Origin: Streptomyces sp. JJ38
GTDB taxonomy: Bacteria; Actinomycetota; Actinomycetes; Streptomycetales; Streptomycetaceae
Assembly: GCF_019303475.1 (NCBI RefSeq)
Contig: NZ_JABLSI010000004.1
Location: 124,001-188,000 of the forward strand
Length of the DNA stretch: 64,000 bases
Direction of reading: 5' to 3'
This document shows, in pieces, positions 19,402 to 27,938 of the stretch (position 1 is its first letter; each line of letters begins with the position of its first letter). The notes beneath the pieces are model-generated. The model saw nothing but the letters and a program-made list of their open reading frames with translations, searched no databases and was not told the DNA's origin. Both the position numbers and the translations under genes were made by a program.

Positions 19402-20279
19402 CGTGCCTCCCCGTAGAAGGGCAGCCGCTCGTCCACCTCGGCGCCGCTCCAGGTGTCGCGGATCCAGGCGTGGTCGGGGTGGTCGCGGATGAGCCAGGCG
19501 CGCTCGTCGTCCGGGCCGGCCATGACGTTGAGGTAGTACAGGGTGTGGCCGGGGGTGGCGATGGACGGGCCGTGCCAGCCGTCCGGGACGAGTACGGCGT
19601 CCCCGCTGCGGACCTCGGCCAGGACGTCGGTGCCGCGGCCGTGCCCGGACGGCGAGACGCGCTGGTAGCCCAGGCCGGCGGTGCCCTCGTGCGGGGCGAT
19701 CTCGAAGTAGTAGACCTCCTCCAGCCGCGACTCCCGCCCGGGTTCGTGGACGTCGTGCTTGTGCGGCGGGTAGGAGGACCAGTTGCCGCCCGGGGTGAGG
19801 ACCTCGACGGCGATGAGCCGGTCGGCCGCGAAGACGTCGGCGGCGGCGAAGTTGTTGACCTGCCGGGAGCACCGGCCGGCGCCGCGCAGTTCGACGGGGA
19901 CCGCCGTGGCGGGGGTGTGGCGGGCAGGGAGCCGGGCGGCGCAGCGGGCTCCGGGCAGCGCGAACCGTCCGCCGCCGGCGCTGGCCACCGTCACCTCGCT
20001 GTCCCTGGGCACGTAGGCGAAGTCGGTGACGCCCTCGAACACGCTCGCCCGGCCCTCGAGCTCGAAGGTCAGCCCCTCGGCGGTGACGGTGCAGGAACCG
20101 CTCAGCGGCAGGACGATCCACTCGCTGTCGCCGGTGGCGTAGGTGTGCGTGCCGCCCGGGGGCAACTCGATGACGCGCAGCGAGCTGTGGGCCCAGCCCG
20201 CGGTGTGCGGGTCGATGTCGAGCGCGTAGGGGCCGCGTGCGGCGCGGCCCGCGCTCAGGTGCACTCCGATGTCGCTCAT
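19398..20279 (-). CDS. iolB: 5-deoxy-glucuronate isomerase
   Basis: A 293-residue cupin-type isomerase converting 5-deoxyglucuronate to 2-deoxy-5-keto-gluconate. Metal-site landmarks are NWSSYPPHKHDVH, EEVYYFEI and LVPDGWHGPSIATPGHTLYYLNVMAG, all characteristic of IolB. A GGAGG lies nine bases before ATG 20279 but only three before the alternative ATG 20285, so 20279 is preferred. It is coupled to iolD. Confidence 0.94.
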   Translation of the reverse strand: MSDIGVHLSAGRAARGPYALDIDPHTAGWAHSSLRVIELPPGGTHTYATGDSEWIVLPLSGSCTVTAEGLTFELEGRASVFEGVTDFAYVPRDSEVTVASAGGGRFALPGARCAARLPARHTPATAVPVELRGAGRCSRQVNNFAAADVFAADRLIAVEVLTPGGNWSSYPPHKHDVHEPGRESRLEEVYYFEIAPHEGTAGLGYQRVSPSGHGRGTDVLAEVRSGDAVLVPDGWHGPSIATPGHTLYYLNVMAGPDDERAWLIRDHPDHAWIRDTWSGAEVDERLPFYGEAR

Positions 20280-20346
20280 GGGCATCAGCCTCCCCGTTTC
20301 CGTCCGTTCTACCGCGCAGCGCCGCGCGGCGGCCCGATCGCGGGTG

Positions 20347-21297
20347 TCACGAGGCGAGCAGCGCCTCGACCTCGTCCGGCGTGGGCATGGCGGCGGAGCA
20401 GGCCAGCCGGGAGGCGACGAGGGCGCCGGCGGCGTTGGCATAGCGCAGCACCCGCTTCAGGTCCCAGCCGGCGAGGAGACCGTGGCAGAGGGCGCCGCCG
20501 AAGGCATCCCCGGCGCCGAGGCCGTTGACGACCTCGACGGGGTGCGGCGGGATCTCGGCCTCGGTGCCGTCGCGGTGGACGGCGAGCACGCCGTGCGGTC
20601 CCCGCTTGACGACGGCGAGTTCGGCGCCCGCGTCGAGCAGCGCCTTGGCGCAGTCGGCGGGCTCGCTCCGCCCGGTGGCGACCTCGCACTCGGCCAGGTT
20701 GCCGACGGCGACGGTGGCGAGGGCGAGGGCGTCCCGGTAGCGGGGGCGGGCGGCCTCGGCGTCCCCGTGGGGCCAGAACATCGGCCGCCAGTCGAGGTCG
20801 AGGACGGTGACGCCGCGCCGGGCGCGGGCCTCCAAGGCGTGCAGGGTCGCGGTGCGGCTCGGTTCGGCGCTCAGGCCGGTGCCGGTCGTCCAGAACACGC
20901 GGCTGACGGTGATGGCGTCCAGGTCCAGCTCGTCGGCGTGGATCTCCAGGTCGGGGGCCTTGGGCCAGCGGTAGAAGTAGAGCGGGAAGTCGTCGGGCGG
21001 GAAGATCTCGCAGAACGTGACCGGGGTCGGGTAGGCGGGCACGGGCCTGACCCAGCGGTCGTCGACGCCGAACTCCCGCAGGGCCTGGTGGCAGTACTCC
21101 CCGAAGGGGTCCTGGCCCGTACGGGTGATGACGGCGGCCGAACGGCCCAGCCGGGCCGCGGCGACGGCGACGTTGGTGGCGGAGCCGCCGAGGAACTTCC
21201 CGAAGGACTCGACGCGGGGCAGGGGGACCCCCGTCTGCAGGGGGTACAGGTCGACACCGATACGGCCCATCGTGATGACGTCCAGCGGCCGGGGCAT
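20347..21297 (-). CDS. iolC: 5-dehydro-2-deoxygluconokinase (PfkB family)
   Basis: A 316-residue sugar kinase phosphorylating 2-deoxy-5-keto-gluconate. PfkB signature 1 is FGKFLGGSATNVAVAAARLG near residues 32-51. Signature 2 is NGLGAGDAFGGAL, with the catalytic aspartate. The opening MGRIGVDLYPLQTGVPLPRV is typical of IolC. It heads the minus-strand operon iolC-iolB-iolD-iolG and is divergent from the isomerase at 21418. Confidence 0.92.
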   Translation of the reverse strand: MPRPLDVITMGRIGVDLYPLQTGVPLPRVESFGKFLGGSATNVAVAAARLGRSAAVITRTGQDPFGEYCHQALREFGVDDRWVRPVPAYPTPVTFCEIFPPDDFPLYFYRWPKAPDLEIHADELDLDAITVSRVFWTTGTGLSAEPSRTATLHALEARARRGVTVLDLDWRPMFWPHGDAEAARPRYRDALALATVAVGNLAECEVATGRSEPADCAKALLDAGAELAVVKRGPHGVLAVHRDGTEAEIPPHPVEVVNGLGAGDAFGGALCHGLLAGWDLKRVLRYANAAGALVASRLACSAAMPTPDEVEALLAS

Positions 21298-21417
21298 GCG
21301 GGGCTCCTTCTCGGGGGTCGGTCGACGCCGTCGGGCGGGGGCACGCACCATGCCGGTATGCGCCGAGACGTCGAGAGCGGAAACAGCGACAGCAGCGATG
21401 ACCACTACCCCACCACG

Positions 21418-22332
21418 ATGACACCCCGCACCCGCCCCACCCTGGACCGGCTGCGGATCGGCTCGGCACCCGACTCCTGGGGGGTGTGGTTCCCCGAGGA
21501 CGAGCACCAGGTGCCCTGGGAGCGGTTTCTGGACGAGGTGGCGGAGGCCGGCTACGACTGGATCGAGCTGGGCCCCTACGGCTACCTGCCCACCGATCCG
21601 GCCAGGCTGAGGGCCGAGACGGAGCGGCGGGGGCTGCGGGTCTCGGCAGGCACGGTCTTCACCGCCCTGCACCGCGGCCCCGGCGTATGGGAGGAGACGT
21701 GGGCCCACGTCTCCCGGGTCGCGGCCCTGACGCGGGCGATGGGCGCCCGGCACCTGGTGGCCATCCCGGCGTTCTGGCGGGACGACCGGACGGCCGAGCC
21801 GATCGAGCCGCCCGAGCTGACACCCGGGCAGTTTCGGGAGCTGACCTCGGGCACCGAGCGGCTGGCCCGGCGGGTGCGCGAGGAGTTCGGACTGGAGGTC
21901 GTCGTCCATCCGCACGCGGACACCCACATCGACTCCGAGGAGAACGTCGCCCGCTTCCTCGACGCGACCGACCCCGACCTGGTGAACCTGTGTCTGGACA
22001 CCGGGCACTACGCCTACTGCGGCGGCGACAGCGTGCGGCTCATCCGGACGTACGGGGAGCGCGTCGGCTATCTGCACCTCAAGCAGGTGGATCCGGCGGT
22101 GCTGGCCGACGTCGTGGCGCGGGGCACCCCGTTCGGCCCGGCCGTGCGGCAGGGGGTGATGTGCGAACCGCCGCTGGGCGAGCCGCCGCTGGAGCCGGTC
22201 CTGGAGGCGGCGCAGCGACTGGACGTGGATCTCTTCGCCATCGTGGAGCAGGACATGTATCCGTGCCCGCCCGACCGCCCGCTGCCCATCGCCCGGCGCA
22301 CCCGCCGGTTCCTGCGCTCCTGCGGCGCGTAG
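21418..22332 (+). CDS. xylose-isomerase-fold (IolE/IolI-like) sugar isomerase or dehydratase
   Basis: A 304-residue TIM-barrel protein of the AP-endonuclease 2/xylose isomerase superfamily. Metal ligands are suggested by WIELGPYGYLP, VVVHPHADTHID, CLDTGHYAYCG and FAIVEQDMYP. Being divergent from iolC, it is most likely the inosose dehydratase (IolE) or an inosose isomerase (IolI), which would fill the step between IolG and IolD. The start is uncertain: ATG 21418 best fits the conserved region, ATG 21358 is an alternative, and neither has a clear ribosome site. Confidence 0.75.
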   Translation: MTPRTRPTLDRLRIGSAPDSWGVWFPEDEHQVPWERFLDEVAEAGYDWIELGPYGYLPTDPARLRAETERRGLRVSAGTVFTALHRGPGVWEETWAHVSRVAALTRAMGARHLVAIPAFWRDDRTAEPIEPPELTPGQFRELTSGTERLARRVREEFGLEVVVHPHADTHIDSEENVARFLDATDPDLVNLCLDTGHYAYCGGDSVRLIRTYGERVGYLHLKQVDPAVLADVVARGTPFGPAVRQGVMCEPPLGEPPLEPVLEAAQRLDVDLFAIVEQDMYPCPPDRPLPIARRTRRFLRSCGA

Positions 22333-22340
22333 TCCGCGGC

Positions 22341-22500
22341 GCTTGGGAGGTCTGCGCGAAGGCGCAGGGCTGGCAGGCGCAGCGCCGGGTGCCCCTGGGC
22401 ACCCGGCGCCCCTGGGCACGGGGTGCCCCGCTCCGCCGTTCCAGGACGCACGAGCGTCGTGGCTGGTCGCGCGGTTCCCCGCGCCCCTGGGGGCGCGGGG
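22341..22500 (+). repeat. intergenic repeat element, copy 1
   Basis: Fills the gap between two convergent genes. The first 49 bases (22341-22389) match 27750-27798 with two mismatches. The 3' part (22460-22500) matches 27886-27930 and ends in a strong stem CCCCGCGCCC/GGGCGCGGGG (22477-22486/22491-22500). The middle differs between copies and contains a further stem GGGTGCCC/GGGCACCC (22387-22404). The terminal hairpin probably also ends transcripts from both sides. No transposase is present. Confidence 0.75.
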
Positions 22501-22507
22501 AAGAGGC

Positions 22508-23947
22508 TCAGTGCAGGGGCGCGGCCGCCGCCTGGTGGGGGACGGTGGCACCGCCGTCCGGGGGCGGCGAAGCCTCCTTGCGGGCGCCCATGTGGTTGAA
22601 CAGCAGGTTCAGCAGGACGGCCAGGATGCAGCCGGTGCTGATGCCCGAGTCCAGGATGGTCGTGGCGCTGTCGGGGAAGCGCTCGTAGAAGCCGTGCGCC
22701 ATCTCGGGTGCCAGCCCGACGCCGAGGGTCACGGCGACGATGAGCGCGTTCTCCCCCTTGTCCAGCCCCGCCTGCACCAGGGTCTGGATGCCGCTCACGG
22801 CGATGGTGCCGAACAGCACCAGGCCGACGCCGCCGAGCACGGGCAGCGGCACGGCGGAGACGAGCGCCGCGGCCACCGGGCACAGGCCGAGCAGCACGAG
22901 GATGCCGCCGCCCACGGCGACGACGTAGCGGCTGCGCACCTTGGACATGGCCACCAGGCCCACGTTCTGGGCGAAGGCGCTGGCGGCGAAGCCGTTGAAG
23001 ACGGGGGCGACGGCGCTGCCGAGGGCGTCGGCACGCAGTCCGGCCGCGATGACCTTCTCGTCGGCCGGCTTGTCGACGATGCGGCCCAGGGCGATCATGT
23101 CGGCCGTCGACTCCATCATGATCACCAGCATCACGACGCACATCGAGACGATGGCCGGGAGCGAGAACTGCGGGGCGCCGAAGTGGAAGGGCGTGGGGAA
23201 GCCGACGAGACCGGCCTCGCCGAGGCCGGAGAAGTCCGCCATGCCGAGCGGGACGGCGATCAGCGTGCCGCTGACCAGGCCGAAGAGGATGGCGATGGAC
23301 TGGAGGAAGCCGCGGGCGTAGCGGCGCACGGCCAGGGTGATGACGAGGGCGACGGCGGCGAGGCCGATGTTGCCCGCGGGGGCGCCGTCCGCGCCACCGG
23401 CACCGTCGGCTATCCAGCCGAACGCGACCGGCATCAGGGACAGGCCGATCAGGGTGATGACACTGCCGGTGACGACGGGCGGGAAGAACCGCACGAGTTT
23501 GCAGAACCAGCTGCTGACGACGAAGGCGAGCAGCCCGGCGACGATGACCGAGCCGAAGATGACGGGCAGCCCCGACTCCCCGCCCTCGGCGGCGATGATG
23601 GCGGTCATCGCGGCGACCCCGCCGAAGGAGACGCCGTTGACGAACGGGAGTCTGGCCCCGACCTTCCAGATGCCGAGGGTCTGGAGGAGCGTGGCGATCC
23701 CCGCGGTGAACAGGCTGGCCGCCATGAGCAGCGTGGTGTCGGCGGGGCCGAGCTGGGCGGCGGCGCCGATCACGAGCGGTACGGCGACGACACCGGCGTA
23801 CATGGCGGCCACGTGCTGGAGCCCGCTGGTGATCATCTTGAGGGGTGGCAGTACCTCGTCGACGGGATGCCTCGCCCCGTCCGCGTTTTCGCTGTCCTTC
23901 TCCTGACTGTCGTCGTTCCGAATACCGGTACCGGGCCTAGCGGACAC
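22508..23947 (-). CDS. uracil-xanthine/urate permease, NCS2 family
   Basis: A 479-residue transporter with 12-14 membrane segments. The NCS2/NAT signature is FAQNVGLVAMSKVRSRY, and the central substrate-site region includes MMESTADMIALGRIV. The QN-V-G signature with the urate operon next door favours urate or xanthine uptake. GTG 23947 is chosen because AGGAGG lies seven bases upstream. It is downstream of the 8-oxoguanine deaminase on the same strand, separated by a hairpin-rich gap. Confidence 0.88.
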   Translation of the reverse strand: MSARPGTGIRNDDSQEKDSENADGARHPVDEVLPPLKMITSGLQHVAAMYAGVVAVPLVIGAAAQLGPADTTLLMAASLFTAGIATLLQTLGIWKVGARLPFVNGVSFGGVAAMTAIIAAEGGESGLPVIFGSVIVAGLLAFVVSSWFCKLVRFFPPVVTGSVITLIGLSLMPVAFGWIADGAGGADGAPAGNIGLAAVALVITLAVRRYARGFLQSIAILFGLVSGTLIAVPLGMADFSGLGEAGLVGFPTPFHFGAPQFSLPAIVSMCVVMLVIMMESTADMIALGRIVDKPADEKVIAAGLRADALGSAVAPVFNGFAASAFAQNVGLVAMSKVRSRYVVAVGGGILVLLGLCPVAAALVSAVPLPVLGGVGLVLFGTIAVSGIQTLVQAGLDKGENALIVAVTLGVGLAPEMAHGFYERFPDSATTILDSGISTGCILAVLLNLLFNHMGARKEASPPPDGGATVPHQAAAAPLH

Positions 23948-24054
23948 GCGGTCCTCCTGTTGCTTTCTGCGCCGCCGGGGAAGCGGCACGAGGTTTTCCG
24001 GGAGGTGTGGATGGAACTGGGTGTGGGAGGTGGCGACGGAGCATGGCGGGGGTA

Positions 24055-24095
24055 CCGGGGCGGGAGCGCGTACCGTAGGCGCGCTCCCGCCCCGG
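24055..24095. terminator. strong hairpin after the 8-oxoguanine deaminase gene
   Basis: Perfect 16-base stem CCGGGGCGGGAGCGCG (24055-24070) / CGCGCTCCCGCCCCGG (24080-24095) with a 9-base loop. Two more stems follow towards the gene: TTCAGGG/CCCTGAA (24103-24127), and a CCGGCCGGGAG/CTCCCGGCCGG stem around 24130-24160. It probably separates the deaminase transcript from the permease. Confidence 0.7.
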
Positions 24096-24205
24096 CCGTT
24101 CGTTCAGGGCCCCGCTCGGACCCTGAACCACCGGCCGGGAGCCGTCCCTCCCGGCCGGAGTCCGGTGGTGCGTCCCCTCAAGCCGGGACGCGGGTGGTGC
24201 GTCCC

Positions 24206-25594
24206 TCAGGACGCGTCGGCCGCTACCTGGGCCAGGCGGCGGGCCTGGTCCCGGGTGCCGCGGGCGATGGTGTCCTCGTCGGCGGTGGTGAGCCGGCCGT
24301 CCTCGACGACGGCCCTGCCGTTGATCAGCGACAGCGTGATCGGTGCCGCGGCGCCGAGGACGAGAGCGGCGACGGGGTCGGCGATGGTGGAGTGGCCGAG
24401 GCCGTCCAGCTTCCAGAGCACCAGGTCGGCGAGCTTGCCGGCCTCCAGCGAGCCGATCTCGGCCGTGCGGCCGAGTACCTGGGCGCCGCCGTAGGTGCCC
24501 AGCCGCAGCGCCTGCCGGGCGTTGAGCGCGCGCTCCCGGTGGGCGCCGAGGCGGTTGATGAGCAGGGCGTTGCGCAACTCGGTGTGGAGTTCGCCGGACT
24601 CGTTGGAGGCCGTGCCGTCCACGCCGAGGCCGACGGGCACCCCGGCCGCCAGCATGTCCGGCACCCGGGCGATACCGGCGGCCAGCCGGGCGTTGGAGGA
24701 GGGGCAGTGGGCCACCCCGGTGCCGCTGCGGGCGAAGGCCGCGATGTCGGAGTCGTTCATGTGGACGCAGTGCGCCATCCACACGTCGTCACCGAGCCAG
24801 CCGGTGGACTCGAAGTAGTCGGTGGGGCCCATGCCGAACAGCTCGTGGCAGAACTTCTCCTCCTCCACCGTCTCCGAGCCGTGGGTGTGCAGCCGCACTC
24901 CCTTGCGCCGCGCGAGCTCGGCGCCCTCGCGCATGAGCTCGGTGGAGACGGAGAAGGGCGAGCAGGGCGCCACGGCGATGTGGAGCATCGAGCCGAAGGA
25001 GCCGTCGTGGTGGGTGTCGACGGCGGCCTCGGTGGCCTCCAGGATGCCGTCGAGGGTCTCGACCGCGAAGTCGGGCGGCAGGCCGCCGTCCGACGCGCCA
25101 CGGTCCATCGAGCCGCGGGCGGCGGTGAAGCGGACGCCCAGCTCGGCGGCGGCGCGGATCTCGGCGCCCAGGAGGTCGCCGCCGCCGCGCGGGAAGACGT
25201 AGTGGTGGTCCATGGCGGTGGTGACACCGCCGCGGGCCATCATGGCCAGTGAGCCCTGGGCGGCCGAGTGGACCATCTCCTCGTCGATCCGCGCCCAGGT
25301 CGGATAGAGGGCGACGAGCCAGTCGAAGAGGTTGGCGTCCTGGGCGAGGCCGCGGGTGAGCCACTGGTAGAAGTGGTGGTGGGTGTTGACGAGGCCGGGG
25401 GTGGCCAGGTGCCCCGAGCCGTCGATCCGGCGGACGACGTTCTCCAGGCCCGCGGGGGCGGCGCCGGCGCCCACCGACTCGATGACGTTGCCGGTGACGA
25501 CGACGTGTCCGGCCGCGTACTCGGTGTCGTTCGCGTCCACGGTGGCGATGGCGCAGTTCTCGATGACGATGCGCTCTGGTGCGTTCCCGGCCAT
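24206..25594 (-). CDS. 8-oxoguanine deaminase (amidohydrolase family)
   Basis: A 462-residue metal-dependent amidohydrolase of the TrzA/AtzB/8-oxoguanine deaminase group. Metal and catalytic residues are visible in TPGLVNTHHHFYQWLTRG (HxH), RLHTHGSETVEEEKF, WMAHCVHMND and GLGVDGTASNESGE. 8-oxoguanine deaminase yields urate, which fits the uricase gene immediately upstream. Related enzymes hydrolyse triazines, so the name depends partly on context. The ATG follows GAGGA. A perfect 16-base palindrome lies at 25670-25685. Confidence 0.84.
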   Translation of the reverse strand: MAGNAPERIVIENCAIATVDANDTEYAAGHVVVTGNVIESVGAGAAPAGLENVVRRIDGSGHLATPGLVNTHHHFYQWLTRGLAQDANLFDWLVALYPTWARIDEEMVHSAAQGSLAMMARGGVTTAMDHHYVFPRGGGDLLGAEIRAAAELGVRFTAARGSMDRGASDGGLPPDFAVETLDGILEATEAAVDTHHDGSFGSMLHIAVAPCSPFSVSTELMREGAELARRKGVRLHTHGSETVEEEKFCHELFGMGPTDYFESTGWLGDDVWMAHCVHMNDSDIAAFARSGTGVAHCPSSNARLAAGIARVPDMLAAGVPVGLGVDGTASNESGELHTELRNALLINRLGAHRERALNARQALRLGTYGGAQVLGRTAEIGSLEAGKLADLVLWKLDGLGHSTIADPVAALVLGAAAPITLSLINGRAVVEDGRLTTADEDTIARGTRDQARRLAQVAADAS

Positions 25595-25669
25595 GGGATG
25601 TCCTCGTGCTTCCGTCCGGAGGTCCGGGCCCGGGGGTCGAGCGGGGTGCCGACCGGGTCCGGAATCTGT

Positions 25670-25685
25670 CATTCTGCGCAGAATG
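25670..25685. promoter_or_regulatory. perfect palindrome CATTCTGC-GCAGAATG
   Basis: A 16-base perfect palindrome 76 bases upstream of the 8-oxoguanine deaminase start, in the gap to the uricase stop. It differs from motifs A and B, so it is a candidate operator for another regulator. Confidence 0.5.
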
Positions 25686-25772
25686 CCCCCGCTCTCCCCC
25701 CAGGATCGATGACGCCGGCGCTGCGTCAGGGGGCCCGAGTGGCCGCCCGGGTGGGCGGCCGGTGCGGGCTGC

Positions 25773-26720
25773 TTACAGGTTGGTCATGTCGACCGGGATG
25801 CGCGGCTCGACCCCGTCCCGCAGGATGGTGGCCTCGATGAGGCCGTAGGGGCGGTCGGCCGCGTAGTAGACCTCGTTGTCGTTCTTGAGGCCGAAGGGCT
25901 CCAGGTCCACCAGGAAGTGGTGCTTGTTCGGCAGCGAGAAGCGGATCTCGTCGATCTCGCCGCGGCTGTTCAGGACCCGGGTGCCCATCTGGTACAGCGT
26001 CTGCTGCAGCGAGAGGCTGTAGGTCTCCACGAAGGCGTCGAGCATGTGCCGCTTGACCTGGGCGTAGCTGCGCTCCCAGTTGGGCATGCGCTGGTCGTCG
26101 CCGGTCCAGTTGTGCCGCCACCAGCCGGCGACCTCGGTGGCCAGGATCCGGTCGTACGCCTCCTTGAGGGTGGTGTACTTGTCCTTCACGTAACCCCAGA
26201 ACTCCGAGTTGGTGGAGTTCATGACGGTGAGGTCCTTGAGGCCGGAGAGGACCTCGAAGCGCTCGCCGTCGTAGGTCACCTGCGCGGTGCGGATCTCCTG
26301 GCCCTTGCGGACGAAGGAGTGGCGGACCTCCTCGGCGCCGATGAAGCGCTGGCCGGAGTCGGAGGTCTCGATGCGGTCCCAGGCGTACTCCTCGATGCGA
26401 ATACGCGCCCGCTCGATGGCCGGCTGCGACTCGACGAAGTGCCGGGCCAGGTGGATGCCGAACTGTTCGGCCGACTCGATGCCGTGTTCCTTGGCGAAGG
26501 CGAACACCGTGTTCTTGGTGGTGTCCGTCGGCAGGCAGTTGGCGTTGGAGCCGGAGTAGTGGACGTCGTCCATGTCGCCGGAGAGGGCGACCGAGACGTT
26601 GAGGTCCTTGATGTGGTGGGTGTCGCCGTCTCGGGTGATCTTGACGACGCGGTTCTCGGCCTTGCCGTACTGGTTCTGTCCGAGCATCACAGGACGGGCG
26701 GGGCGGGAATGAGCAGTCAT
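25773..26720 (-). CDS. uox: uricase (urate oxidase)
   Basis: Cofactor-free oxidase (315 aa) converting urate and O2 to 5-hydroxyisourate and H2O2. Active-site landmarks are LPTDTTKNTVFAFAKEH (Thr of the catalytic dyad), VLSGLKDLTVMNSTNSEFWG and LPNKHHFLVDLEPFGLKN. It is the third gene of uraD-uraH-uox, with eight bases between the uraH stop and this start. The peroxide it makes may be removed by the catalase at 30694. Confidence 0.97.
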   Translation of the reverse strand: MTAHSRPARPVMLGQNQYGKAENRVVKITRDGDTHHIKDLNVSVALSGDMDDVHYSGSNANCLPTDTTKNTVFAFAKEHGIESAEQFGIHLARHFVESQPAIERARIRIEEYAWDRIETSDSGQRFIGAEEVRHSFVRKGQEIRTAQVTYDGERFEVLSGLKDLTVMNSTNSEFWGYVKDKYTTLKEAYDRILATEVAGWWRHNWTGDDQRMPNWERSYAQVKRHMLDAFVETYSLSLQQTLYQMGTRVLNSRGEIDEIRFSLPNKHHFLVDLEPFGLKNDNEVYYAADRPYGLIEATILRDGVEPRIPVDMTNL

Positions 26721-26728
26721 GTCGGGTG

Positions 26729-27118
26729 TCAGCTCCCTCGGTACACGGAGTAGCCGAACGGGTTGAGCAGCAGCGGTACGTGGTAGTGCTCGCCCGGGGT
26801 CACGGCGAAGACGATCGCCACCTCGGGGAAGAAGACACCGCTGTCCCTTACGCGGGGGGCGTCCTGCTGTTCCTCGGCTTGCCTGGTCGAGAAGTACGGC
26901 TCGACCTCGAAGTAGAGCCGTACGTGGGTCGTGCCCTCCGGCAGGGCCGGAAGGTCCTTGCAGCGCCCGTCGTCGTCGGTCCTCGACGCGCCGTGCGCGG
27001 CCCATGCGCCGTCGGCACCGCTGCGGACGGACAGCTGGACGGCGACTGCGCCGGCGGGCCGTCCGACGCTGGTGTCCAGGATGTGCGTGGACACCGACGC
27101 GGTCGTCGTGGTGCTCAT
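26729..27118 (-). CDS. uraH: 5-hydroxyisourate hydrolase (transthyretin-related)
   Basis: A 129-residue transthyretin-fold enzyme hydrolysing 5-hydroxyisourate to OHCU. The N-terminal VSTHILDTSVGRPA carries a catalytic His, and the C-terminus ends with the diagnostic YRGS. HVPLLLNPFGYSVYRGS is typical of the family. It lies two bases after the uraD stop, so the operon is tightly packed. Confidence 0.96.
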   Translation of the reverse strand: MSTTTTASVSTHILDTSVGRPAGAVAVQLSVRSGADGAWAAHGASRTDDDGRCKDLPALPEGTTHVRLYFEVEPYFSTRQAEEQQDAPRVRDSGVFFPEVAIVFAVTPGEHYHVPLLLNPFGYSVYRGS

Positions 27119-27120
27119 GG

Positions 27121-27627
27121 TCAGCCTCCTTGTGCGAGACGGGTCAGCCGGATGCGGTTGATCTTCACCAGTTCGGTGCGGACGTTCTCCCGCTCCCGTT
27201 CCGGCGTGTTGTCGATCCGGGCGCGTACCGCGTCGCGCATCTCCTCACCGGTCAGTCCGGTGGCGCAGATCAGGAAGACATGGCCGAACTTGTCCTGGTA
27301 GGCCAGGTTGAGTTCGAGCATCTCCGCCCTGAGCTCCTCGGAGGCCCCGGACATCCCGCGCTGCTCGCGCGAGGAGGTCGGGTCGCCGGGCTTCGGCCGG
27401 CCGATGGGCGGATGGCCGGCCATCGCCTCGGCCAGGTCCTCCGCGTTCAGCTCGGCCATGGCGGCGTCGCTGGCGGTGAACAGGGCCGCCGCGTCGGCGT
27501 ACGGGCGCTGGGCGAGCAGTTTGCCGACCCAGGTCGTCGAGGCGCAGACCTCGTGGAGCGCCGCGCGGGCGTCGCCCTCCTCGGCGGTGTTGAACCGGGT
27601 CAGCCCCGGTGCCGTACTCGAAGTCAC
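27121..27627 (-). CDS. uraD: OHCU decarboxylase
   Basis: A 168-residue 2-oxo-4-hydroxy-4-carboxy-5-ureidoimidazoline decarboxylase, giving (S)-allantoin. The signature AGHPPIG carries the catalytic His, and ELNLAYQDKFGHVFLICATG is the conserved C-terminal helix region. First gene of uraD-uraH-uox. Its promoter overlaps a motif A palindrome. Confidence 0.95.
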   Translation of the reverse strand: MTSSTAPGLTRFNTAEEGDARAALHEVCASTTWVGKLLAQRPYADAAALFTASDAAMAELNAEDLAEAMAGHPPIGRPKPGDPTSSREQRGMSGASEELRAEMLELNLAYQDKFGHVFLICATGLTGEEMRDAVRARIDNTPERERENVRTELVKINRIRLTRLAQGG

Positions 27628-27665
27628 GGGAGCCTCTCTGGCCGTGGTGCGGGTGGGCTGCGCAA

Positions 27666-27707
27666 TAGCTAAGCCGCCGGGAAACCTCCCGTCAACACTT
27701 TGTTGAA
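27666..27707 (-). promoter_or_regulatory. uraD promoter with motif A operator (27691-27707)
   Basis: On the minus strand TTGACG (27690-27695), 18-base spacer, TAGCTA (27666-27671). The palindrome GTCAAC-ACTTT-GTTGAA spans 27691-27707 and supplies most of the -35 hexamer, so a bound repressor would occlude it. Confidence 0.62.
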
Positions 27708-27749
27708 CTTTTTCGCCGCGGGCTTCCCCCGCGCCTCACGCGCCCCCGC

Positions 27750-27938
27750 GCTTGGGAGGTCCGCGCGAAGGCGCAGGGCTGGCAAGCGCAGCGCCGGGCG
27801 CCCCCGGCTCCGGACCCCGGACCCCGGAGCCCGGACCTCGGGACAGAGGCTTCCCTGCCGGCGCGTCGCCGACCGCGGGTGCGCCGTGGCCACTCGCGCA
27901 GTTCCCCGCGCCCCGACGCGGGGCGCGGGGGCGCGGGC
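27750..27938 (+). repeat. intergenic repeat element, copy 2
   Basis: Same family as 22341-22500 and in the same orientation. The left block 27750-27798 has 47 of 49 identical bases. The right block around 27886-27930 keeps the CGCGCAGTTCCCCGCGCCCC core and a GC stem. The middle is different and contains short CCGGACCCCGG-type direct repeats. It ends at the stop of the HTH gene. Confidence 0.72.

Larger units (their letters stand above)
27628..27938. other. gap between uraD and the HTH gene
   Basis: This 311-base stretch holds the uraD promoter and motif A operator (27666-27707) and then repeat element copy 2 (27750-27938). No coding sequence is supported; the short frames in it are shared with the other repeat copy and lie outside any conserved gene pattern. 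Confidence 0.7.

Noticed and set aside
22343..25252. A 969-codon open frame on the plus strand
   Set aside because: It lies antisense to the urate permease and 8-oxoguanine deaminase, both of which have full conserved motifs; its composition is typical of an antisense shadow.
22341..27938. Repeated GC blocks considered as a CRISPR array or insertion sequence
   Set aside because: Only two copies more than 5 kb apart, no regular spacers, no transposase frame and no terminal target duplication visible.
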